DNA from: Sinonovacula constricta
Taxonomy: Eukaryota; Mollusca; Bivalvia; Cardiida; Solecurtidae
Direction of reading: 5' to 3'
Length of the DNA stretch: 64,000 nt
Assembly (NCBI GenBank): GCA_007844125.1
Contig: CM017572.1
Coordinates: forward strand, 26,555,879 to 26,619,878
Part shown: one piece after another, positions 27,601 to 39,600 of the stretch
Position numbering within the stretch: the stretch's first letter is position 1
How the letters are laid out: each line of letters begins with the position of its first letter
Position numbers and translations under genes: made by a program
Notes under the pieces: generated by a model
What the model was told of the DNA's origin: nothing
The model's input: only the letters and a program-made list of their open reading frames with translations
Databases searched by the model: none

Positions 27601-30600
27601 GTTGAATCAACAACAGACATTAAAGCCGATATGAAAGAACCGGAGCAGGATAGTTTTACCGTGAAATCTCAGTCTCCTGGTATCGATAAAGCTTCAGAGA
27701 GTCAGCCGTCAGCTGTATTAATAACTGAAGCCGATGTGGACCGAAAAGACTATGACACAGGCGAGGTTAATGATGATGAACATATTATGCCAGAAGAAGA
27801 AAGTATTCTCGAAGAATGTTCATCAGTTGATAAACCAACGGCCCAAGAAGACGTTTTAAAAGCAGATTCGGCACTTGACATGTCAGTTGCCACAAAATCG
27901 CCGTCTCCAGCAACAGAGCAAGTAGACGTTAAAATAGCCGAATCAGTTATATGTCAAACTGTAATCACGCCTTCGCTAGACCAAGAACAGACTGATTCCG
28001 CTGTAATACCAAAATCACCCACCCCGGCAAAGGAAGCTGCATCTCCAATTTTGGATGCTCTTAGTGAAGTAACCACTGACAGAAAATCACTTGAAATTGA
28101 ATCGAAAAGCGAAAGTGCTTTAAAAACACCATCACCTGTAATTGAACAAGCGGCCAGCAAAGAACCGGAAATATCAAGCGATAAAGATTCACAGGTTATG
28201 GCGTCGGGAAATGAGCAAGACCTTGTTTTAGAAACAAAGCTCAAAAGCGATCAATCAACTAAAACACCGTCACAAATAAAAGAAAAGGACGCCAATGCAG
28301 AATCCGAAGACGAAAGCAAACAAACGCCAAAAACTACAACGCCACCAAAAGAAGAGGATTCCGTTTTAATTAAAGAGAACGAAAGCGACAGAGGGTCAAA
28401 AACATTATCACCAGAAAAAGAACAAGAAGTCCTTTCAGAAACAAAACCAGAAAGTGGACTTTTGTCTAAAACACCGTCACCCCTTACAGAATCTGTCCCT
28501 GTTACGGAATTAGAAAAAGAAAGCGAACCAGCGCCCAAAACAATATCCACATCAAACGAACAGGGGCACATTTTAGTAAAGGAAACAGAACGCGACCAAG
28601 TGTCAAAAACACCATCGCCAGAAAAAGAACAAGTGTCCCTTTCAGTTACAAAACCAGAAAGCGACCACACGTCTAAAACCCCTTCACCAGGAAAAGAACA
28701 TGTCCTTGCTACAGAATTAGAAAAAGAAAGTGAACAAGCGCCCAAAACTTCATCGCCATCCAACGAACAGGATTCCATTTTAGTGAAAGAAAAAGAAAGC
28801 GACAAAGTGTCAAAAACACCATCATCAGAAAAAGAAACAGCACCCTTTTCAGTTACAAAACCAGAAAGCGACCACACGTCTACAACACATTCACCTGTTA
28901 AAGAACATGCACCTGTTGGAGAAGTAGAAAAGGAAACTGAACAAGCGCCCAAAACTACATCGCCATCCAACGAACAGGATTCCGTTTTAGTGAAAGAAAA
29001 AGAAAGCGAACATGTGTCCAAAACACCATCACCAGAAATAGACCAAGCACCCCTTTCAGTAACAAAACCAGAAAGCGACCACACGACTAAATCTCCGTCA
29101 CCAGTTGAAGAACATGTATCTGTTACAGAACTAGAAAAAGAAAGTGAACAAGAGCTCAAAACTACACCGCCCCCAAAGGAAAAGGATCCTGTTCTAGAAA
29201 AAGAAAGCGAAAAAGTGTCAAAAACACCATCACCGGAAATAGACCAAGCACCCCTTTCAGTAACAAAACCAGAAAGCGACCACACGGCTAAATCTCCGTC
29301 ACAAGTAACAGAACATGCGCATGTAGCAATTGAAGAAAAATCAAGCGACCATGTATCAAAACCGACGTCGCCAAAAGAAGAACAATTACTTTTCACAGAA
29401 AATGAAAAACCAGATGGTCAAGATGAAGAAACAATTATTGGCAAGACTGAACCGCCTGCTAAGGAACAGGAAGATTCTCTAGTAACACATGCAGACCGAA
29501 CTTCAAATACACCGTCAACAACCAAAGAGCATGAAACAGTAATAGAAACCGATAAACTTTTACAAACGCCATCGCCGGCGACAGAAGAGCCGACTGTGCC
29601 AACAGGTGACTTAGCTGCAGATAAAACTTCACAACCTTCATTGCCTGCTTCAGAAGAAGATAAAAGGTCCTCAATGTCTGAATATCTGCAAGCTGATCTA
29701 TCTCCCGAAAAGTCACTAAATGATCAAATAGACAATACTAAAACTGATACTAGTGAAACTGACGGTAAAACCCTGTCCGATGAAAAAGAACAAACTCAAA
29801 CAAAAGAATCTAAAGAAATTATAGACATTGCACAGCTTGCTCAAATGAGTAATAAATCAGCAATTAAATCAGAACTAGACGAACCCGAACACGATCCTAA
29901 TGCGTTGTATGAAGAAACTGTTTCAAGACAAACAGATATGAATACAGACAAAGATAATATCATTGAAGGTAAATTTGAAGAAACTGCTGATGAAAAGACA
30001 ATGTCTCCGATAAAAGCTAAAGAACAAATCCATTTAGAAACACATGAGGATGATAGCAGGTCTACTTCGCCTAAAACTGAAATTTCAACTCTTATTATCG
30101 ACCACGATGTTAGCAAAGATATAAATGTAGAAGAGGAAAGCAAAGACAATGTTTCGGGCGGTAAATTGCATCTAGATGATACGGAAAATGAAAAGCGCAA
30201 AAGCCCTGATAAAAACACTGATATTTCACTAGAAAGCACAGAGGACAATTTAAAGACAGAGGATAGAGTTGACATACAACCTGTTTCTACAGAGGAAACA
30301 GACAAAACTGTTGTTGAAACTTCAACATATGTCGATTCTAAGGACATTGTCAATGATATAAAATCTGAATTAAGCAAAGAGATCAGTAAATCAATAAGCG
30401 ACTCTTCAGAGAACGAAAGCGCCCTCAATCTAGATTTAAACAACGCGGCCCATGTGGAGAAAACCGAAGATAAAGTACTAGAAAAGGTCGTTAAATCTGA
30501 AATAATTGAAAAGACATCGCAAGAATCGTCTGCTACAGTTGAGCTTTCGCCTACTAAAGAATTGCCTGATTCTCTTCCTACTTTTGACGAAGCGACTAAA

Positions 30601-33600
30601 CCATCTTCTCCATCCAAAACACACTTAGAGGAACCTGAACTGCCAGATAATAAAACAACTCACACTGAAACATTTACGAATGACGCTATTGAGGATGACA
30701 AAACGCCTGACGATGAAAAGGTTGAGCAAAGTAGAAAAATAGTCGAAGTATCTCCAACTACAAGTCCTTCAAGATCTGGAGAAATTTTATCCCCAAAACA
30801 TGATAGTAAGGATGATTTAAGTGATATAGATGACAGCCAAAACGTTGGGCCAGATAACAAAGAGTCTGAAAAAGACATATTAAAATCAGTGAGTGATTTC
30901 GAAAGTGAAACTGTTGAGAAAACAGTTGAGGTAACTGACGGCTCACAAGACCAGAATGTTATAAATGGCGAAGAGAAATCGTTTACTAGTAGAAATACAG
31001 ACAGTGTGAGTGTTACGGCTAGTGTAGTGCCAGAATCGCCCGTCAACCTTTCTGAAACGGTTTCAAAATCTAGTACAATGGAGACAAATGTGTCCAAGGT
31101 TTCCGAGTCAAGACTGGGCTCTAGTGAAGCCATCCTAAACGGCGACTCCAAGGAGACAAAACACGAGAACGGGGTCAGTGGCGACCTCTCTCCGGAACCT
31201 GTCCAAGCAAGTGATGACAAGTCCAATGCCAGCATAGAGAAAATTCTGCTCTCCTCTGATGGTATGTGGACAATGTCGTCAAATGCATCTCGATAGAAGC
31301 TCCATGTTGTGGCCTTTACCCCGTTATGTGACACTTTTTGTTCAGTCATGCATGTCATACTTTTCGGTTGATATTGTGTATGCTGTTTGATTTACTTTTT
31401 TTATATATTTTATTACGAGTTCTTTTCAGTGTTGTGACTTTATGTTCCCTTTCCGTGACATACGGGTGTATGTACATTTTACAATGTACAAGCTTGCCTT
31501 AATAGAATGTTGTCTTTCCCAATAAATGTTTCCAGCAATTTTCTCCCAAATTCTAGCGACATTCAATCACTTTTTTTCTTATAATCGCCTGTAATTGTAT
31601 ATTCATATTATTTTATTTTCAGTTTAGTGTGTTGGTTTGTGTGCCAATTACATGTTGAAGTAACACTGTTTCTTTTTTACCTTGCCTGCTCTGCTTACTG
31701 TTTCGTTTGGTTGCATGATTTTTCTGTTGGTGCGAATATTCTTTTTATTTTTGTTTTTGTTTTTGTTTCTTTTTCAAAAACCAGAATCGGTCTGAAAAAG
31801 GTAGTCGAACAAGTGGTTAATACACAGAGCAGTGGGGGCGAAATGCTCTCTGAGGTTGTTCGAGGGTATGAGAGCAAAGGCGGTGCGTATTTAAATTTTA
31901 CTTTTTCATCAGAATTAAACTGAAACTTACTGGGCTACCCGCATGTACCTTATGGGAATGTAATCACATATTGAAGTTATAAATATGCAGTTTTCAGCAG
32001 AACTGTCACACAACAATAAGTACTTTATATTTAACAATATTGAACTCTTAATGCATATTTTCTTTTGAATACTTCAATATGAGAAGAATAAGTTAAAAAA
32101 TACTGCTGTTACAGTAAACTAGAAATATAAGTACCGTTTTCCTTGGAAGCATTTCATACACGGATAAGATGTCGTCAAAAGTAATAATTTACTTAATAAA
32201 CAGAATTTCACTTTAAAGATACTATCAAACGTCATTTCATTAAAAAAATACGTTTAATATTTTTTCCAACTTGCAATATTTTTAAATCATTTATCCGCAT
32301 GGTTTTGATTTATATGCATGCTTTATACCAGATCTTACATGTATCCGATATAGCCTATACACGCATGATATAGGCTCAGATTAATTTGGCTCTGTCATAT
32401 TTATCCTATTATCATATCCATAGAGATTACCATAGAAAACGATGCAGATGCAAACAACGGTAATTTTTTATAAAAGATTCTGAAGTGGACCTACATGCAA
32501 ACATTATTTACTTGCAAATAGTATTAAGTGGATAATTGCTGTGATATATTCGACGACTTTGGACGCCGAGATTGTAAAACTCATTTAAATTAGGAAAATG
32601 TTAATGATATCAATCCTGCTTTTTGCATCAGTTATGCTTGACAAAGCAACTGTCTAATATAGCTTCAGTGTGTAAATCGTAGATCGATATGTCCATATTA
32701 AATAATAACTGCAATTCAAAATTGTTGAAAGAAAAAAATTGCTTTTCTGTTTGAAAGTCATATGAGCTTATTTTATGAAAGAAAAACTAATAAATTAGTC
32801 TATAAAAATGTTAAAACATGCCTGTAGGTCCAACAAAGAGTCTGTATCCACTGGTGTGATTCTTATCAGTTTTGCGTGAGTTTTGACGACTTTCACTAAT
32901 GTCTAAAAGCAGCATTTTAATACAAAATGTATTTTCCAAGATCCTTGCTTACTTACATACGTACAAGATCGCTATATTCGTTACAATGTGTACAAATGTT
33001 TAAGGAACATAATAATCATTACGATTGGCGTTTTTGGTTTCTTTGATACTGTTATATGTTGTTATTTCTATGTTATTTTTCTTTAAAATAACTAAAACGA
33101 CACACTTTGCAAGACGTTACTTTTCTTCAAATTAATCTATTCAATATTTCTGCTAACATTTTCGTGGCTGTGGCTTCGTGATTGTATTTAAATTTGGATT
33201 ATATGTCTTAGCCTTTTATCGTATTGTCTTTTAATTTAAAAATATGATGTTTTATATGGAAAAGTCCCCTTTATTTTCATTAATCTTTAACAGATATAAA
33301 GTCTGACAGTTACCACAGGGCGGCCTATTTAACGGTACTTCAGCTGCAGCTCGCTTTGCTTGCCCATAACATGATGGCGTCTAGATCGCTCTCACTTACC
33401 ATCCTACCGACTCTCTTTGCACCGAAACATTATTACCGACACCTCTTTATTTCTTTATGATAACTAAAGGAAAACAAAGTTCATATTTTAACAACGATGT
33501 TCTTTTGCAAAATATGATTATACAAATGCAGCTCGAACAGCCTATGGCCCGCGAGTGGTAGAATCGACGGCTTGTAACACCTCTGGGTGTTTTAGCTTTC

Positions 33601-36600
33601 ACCGTACGGTTTGAGCCCTAGTCGGGATATAGGACTTAATGTGCGAAGGTTTTTTATCTGACTTGCGATGCGCTGGTGTCTCTACCCAGACACTTGTCTG
33701 TGGGTCTTTCTCCACTAAAATAGTAAGACGTCGCTAAAATGGCAATAATCATATCGCTGCGACGTATTTGCTGTTACTTTGGTGGTGGTACAAGATTGCT
33801 AAAACTTCAAAAGTACAGTGGGTGATAGGTATTTAAGTCATGTTTCCATATGACAGACAGGCGGTGCTATCAGCATATATTTTTTAATGTCGATAATCAC
33901 TTCTGGATTTTGATTGTATGGTGATTAGTTTGTGAAGCGTTGGGGTAGTCATTGCGAAAGATCTTGGGTAATGCTGTGATATATTTCCACCGTTGTCTAT
34001 ATTTATGGGCATATCCGCAATTTCTTTCAAGCAATTTTGTTTAATACACTATTCTGAATTAGCTTTATATCACGTGCTGTCCATTAAAGGCATTTTATAA
34101 AGCTGTCTATTGCAACTTTAGAATGTGTTTGAAAGGGTTCTTTACAACGCCTCTTGTTACAGCTAGCTTGGAGAAAATAGCGGATAACAGACTCTATTCA
34201 ATGTTCATACTAACAATATACTTTTTTAAGATTGACCGAGCTTTTGCAATAACTTACTGACCGTCGATGTGATCATATCCTTATTTTAACGCTATTTGTT
34301 GTTGTTTATGTTTGACTAACTTAAAAGTTGAAAACATTCATTCAAACATTTGAAAGTTTAAATGTAACATTGTTTGTTTTAACAATGTTAAATATTTTTA
34401 CATTGCCCTTTTCAGTCGTCGAAACCAATACTAGAAGAAACTTCTTTTTTTTCAATCGACCTGATTTTTTAAAGCTTATAGTTTTATTTACAATCAGTCA
34501 TATTATCATTGCATTATGAATTACTTACAAGTTAACGATTGCTTTACTTAACCCAGAATGAATTTTCGCGTAAATTTACCTTTTTGTTTGGTTTATCCGT
34601 TTCCATGGTAACACGTCGTTTTCATGGTATCACATCTTTACCCCGGTTTTCGTTGTTCACCACAGACTCCTCTGTGAGTATGAAGATGATGCGAGGCGAG
34701 GTGTCTGCTAAGACCACTTACCAGAGGACGTCTACCGGCCCCATTGCTATCAGTGAAGTGAGCCCCGAAGGCAAGTTCATCATGCTAGAAAACACCTCAT
34801 CTGGACCAAACAGGCGGGTAAGTTACCAACAGTTGGAATAAAGACTCTCTTCAAACAACCGTTCATACAAAATACAGCTGATTTAAATATCGTTGGTCGG
34901 ATTCAATCGATTTCCGATTTTTTTTTAAAAAAAAACACAACATGTTGCACGGGTCGACCGTGAACTGAGGCGCAATATCGTTGGTTCCAATGACATTTTC
35001 TAAGAGTTCTAGTATTCAAGCTATCGATTGTACATAAAGTGAGTTTTTTGTAACGTAGGTTCCATTTATTTATATTGCTAGGCTAATGAATGTTCGTTAT
35101 ATTAATTTTATCTTAAACCGAATTCTTACTGGACATTGTTAAATGTGAATATATTTAAGTATGTAAACTAAAGGGGCTCGTTTTAGCTAAGTAACGTACA
35201 GATAAGTTATGAGCACACATAAATTTTGTTTTATATCCTGGTATCTTGAAACTTAAAGTGTAATATCAGTGATGATATCTAGGTTGTACCACTCTTAAAG
35301 ACGGTTGATTCATTACATTTATTTCTGTCACAGACTCATACGGCATTAGACCGTTTGACTTCAGTTTAAACGTCGATTAGGAATTTTAAAATTAACTTGA
35401 AATTAATTTGAAATTATAGCCTTCGTTAAATTCAAAGTTTAGCGGCCATGGAAGTTTAAGCTATTTTCGTTATGCCTAGTTTATAAACAATGTAAATATG
35501 TGACATACAATTCTAAAGTCATTGTTCTTACTATTAACATTGATAGATATGAATTAATCTATTATTCCCCATTGCTATAGGACCCAAAGGGCAAACAGCG
35601 AGCCCCGGTGGTGAGCGTGTGTTTTACACGACTAACATCTTTTGATTCTCATCCTCCTCAACCTCTTCACGCTAACACTAAAACGTCAAAACAAAACCAC
35701 TAATGGAAGGCAATAAATGGCGATCTATCACAGCTCATTTAAACTTTATGCAAACGAAGACTTATCTTAACATGTTCAGTGTTGTTTCCTTTTGAAATTA
35801 ACATTGATGCAAAACGTAATTTCATATTAGAATTTACATGATTTAAAGCTGGTATATAACAGTTTGGACAATTTTTTTCTCAACCAAATAAATTTTCGGT
35901 ACTTGAAAATTCACCGCAAAATTCTGGTTATTGCTGCTCTAGATCAATATGAAAAGTGAAGCATAACAGCCCATTTGTCTTTATTAAAAGGTATTTCCTG
36001 TCCGAGCGACGCTGCACAGTTAGCTATTTTTATGTTAAAAAACAACAACAAAAACACGTGACCACTCACTTTTTAAATCTTGTTTCAAGATCAGGTTACT
36101 CAGCTCGTACGTTGATATCTATGTTTAGCTGAAATCTCCATAGCGCTTATTTATAGATTTGGAAATTATGGTCATTAAAAGCGTTATATTTCACGCTATG
36201 TATTGTGAAAATTTTAAAGGTCATGTTATAAACAGCATATACTTAATAATGGTATAAGTTTATGCAGCAATTGTACACGAAAAAGAAGTAAGCTGTTGCT
36301 TTGAGATAAATATAAAAAATATCAAAGTTTTATGGATATTTTTCTTTGAGTATACACAGCAACCGGCCTATTGTTTGTTATATCCCTACATTTATATTCA
36401 GTTACACTAACATTCAGAGCCTTGGTAAACTTTATAACGTTAGGCAGTTTCTCGCTGCGACATTTGGCACCCATTTTCCTTGGCCACGAATGTGTCTTGA
36501 GGAGTATATTTCCAGAAAGCATGCCAGCTTTAAGTCTATTCAACGTGACTTTTCAGTTAGCTTCTGTTGCTTCTATGAATATAAGGACACTCGTGCCGTG

Positions 36601-39600
36601 CGTGTTGAATCCCATTCATCGTTGCTCGAACATTACCATTCCAAGTAATGAACACGGCAGTAACATGTATAAACCTAGCCAAATATTATTCAGTAGAGAC
36701 TCATTAATGAAACAAGATGTGACCTTATTTTGCCTGTTTAAAACCCACGAGGAACCATATCTTTCATGGTCGGTCAAATAATTCAATAATTGAAAACATC
36801 CCCAGTTTGTAAATGTTCTTTGTTGTTGTGGTAGAGCGTCGGCTTGCGGATCGGGAGGTCGTGGGTTCAAACCCCGGCCGGGTCAAACCAAAGACTTTAA
36901 AGTTGGTAGTAGTGGCTTCCCTCCTAACGCTCCGGGCTAAGGGGGCAGCATTACGCCTGACTCGTCGGTGTCAGTATAATGGACCGGCCGGGTTCAGTCC
37001 CTGGGCACCTCATAAGTGCCCCTGTGCTATAATGATAGAAATGTCGCTGCACAGTATCGGCAAATATGTCGGCTAATCCCACCCCTCTTTGTTGTTGTTG
37101 TTGTTGTTGTTGCTGTTTTTGTCACGTGCAAACCAAATTTTATTGGTTAAAGAATCGAAGGTGTATTTCATCACCAAGACCAACTTAGCACTACTTTTAT
37201 ACATCACACATCATTTCTTTCTTTATCACAACAGTAGACTTAGTTTACTTAAACTTGATTACTTTGGCTTTCGGTCGTTAATGCTTGTCTGAATAAAACT
37301 GGCAAGCTTTATTTGTGACGTTTTCGAGTGAACTGTCTGGCATTTGGGTTTAAATTGTTTCTTTTGCCATCACGTCCTTTTGACATTTTCTTTGTCTCAT
37401 TTACATAATAAGCTCCATTTGGCGAATAGGAATTTAATGCATATTTCACTTTTACGATTGTCAGTAATGATTATTTGCATGTGCTCGTATATGATTCAAG
37501 CCTATATGTCATTGTAGTTAGATATTATTTGTGAACTCCCAATAATGTTTTTAGTTCCTCAGTCAATTAATATCGATTTTACATAATTAAATAAGGAATC
37601 TGTATGTAAACTGTTGCACTTTTTTACCTTATCTGAAAAACTTTGAAATTTATAATGTCTTCTCAACCATACAACGTTTCCATGAAATCGTTTACCACTT
37701 TGGCATGGGCATATTTTGTTTTTTGTAATAACTTACACAATTTTTATGAAAACAAAATCAGGAAAGTCTTCAATCTCCCGTATTCATTCTAATCTTTTTG
37801 CTCATGTTACTATATGGCATAACCTTATATAATTATTTCGACAATGCACCATTATTGTAACTTAATTACATCTATTCCTTAAACGGTTCCCTCTGAGAAA
37901 ACCTTTGCTTACCATTCTCCGGTTTAATCTTCCTCTTACAGCTGTATTCCCCCATAAATTTATCTACGTTCTCAGCATGTCCTTATTTTCAAAGCTATAA
38001 AAACCAACACGAAATACGAATATAGATTGACTATGGACTGTCTACTGCTTTAAATACAACAGAACCCTTATCAACGTGAATCCCATTGTTACAATATTTA
38101 CACGTAATCTGTATTTTTGACACATGACTGAAATAACAACAGAAACTTTCAAATTTTAATATACAAATTTCGAATATATGTATATGACAGTAATCAGTCA
38201 TACGTTGTAAGGACAGGTTGAGACGAAGGCTCTTCCATACCGAGAATATTGAAATATTAACTTTAACGTTTCTAGACACTTATTCCGTCGACTAATGGAA
38301 ACATGTGTCTACGTCATAAATCTACTGCCGTCATGACATTACTTGTTATTATTGTAGCCGCATTCCTGAAATATTAACACAAAATCAAAGTCCAGTCAAC
38401 GTTTGAAAAGTGTCTTGTCGTAATTGAAAGAAATGAAGTTATTGGAATCAGGACCTGTTAAGTCAGATAAATAACAGGAAGGTCTCACGGCTTGAAAGCA
38501 ATTTACAAGTTATCACGGAAAGTCATCCATGGGGACCAGTGTTTATTCTTTCTATTGATAGCATGCCATTATATGTTGTATGGAGTCTAAAGTTGACTGA
38601 CGTCATCTACATTAAGATAATGGTTGTTATCACATATTAGCTTGGAACTTTTTTGTTGTTATATAAACCGATGGTTAATCTTGATTTATGTATATCCTAC
38701 TACCATGTGTGCTTGGTTACACGCGTGTTTTATTTGTCACGTTAATGGAATATCCAAAATGTATGAATATGATTTAAAGAGATGCGATTAAAAATGTTTG
38801 AAAACGTTTGATTATACTTAAACCGTAAATGGTCTGGTTATTTTAGCTACTCTCGGGAAAATCTTTACTCTTAAATTGTTCTAGCATAAAATACTAGTGG
38901 TACATGTAATACTGCAAAGACCAGAACGCTGGCATTGATCTCTTTTAACATGTTAACAAGCATGTTTTATCTTCTATTGTATATATAAAATAACAAAATC
39001 CGCTTCCTAACGATCAGATAGATATTAACAGTTTAATCAGCATTTTGTAACGTGACGAAACAGCTCATTTCTGTATTTCAGTAGCGATTTAGAATTGCCC
39101 GACTGACAATTGTCTAGCTATATAGTTTAATATTTTGAAAGACTGTGCATTCCGTTGGCATTTTATAATAATACACGTACATATAATTTGTGCCACGAGA
39201 ACTGTATTGCGTGTTTTAGCACTCAATTGTCATTGAACACCAAACCACAGATATGTCGGAAATATGTTCAATAACTGCCTGTTTGTCCAGATGATTGTAG
39301 ATTGCTGAGGTTATAATATTCCAGAAACTTTTAAGACCTCATCAGGTTCTTGCTCCAATTATCAATAAAATGACGAATACGGGGGGTTTAGATGAGGTAA
39401 CGACTGCAACCGACAGCACTTATACATGACGGGATAGACTTTAGTTCATAGAGACGTCAGTAAAATATCTGGGGAGTGTCGGGTTTCGGTAACGTGAGAG
39501 GGAATGCCAAGCTTGACTGACAGGGTTGTTCCAAGTGAGTACTCAAGGGAGATAAGACGGGCATATATGACAATTGTAATCCATGAAGACAAATAAGTTT

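Noticed and set aside
28251..29396. Minus-strand open frame of 381 codons, with others of 60-258 codons, opposite the giant tail exon
   Set aside because: The antisense frame stays open because of biased codons and the 207-bp repeat. Its Ser/Gly/Asp-rich peptide mirrors the sense repeat, and no start context or splice structure supports it.
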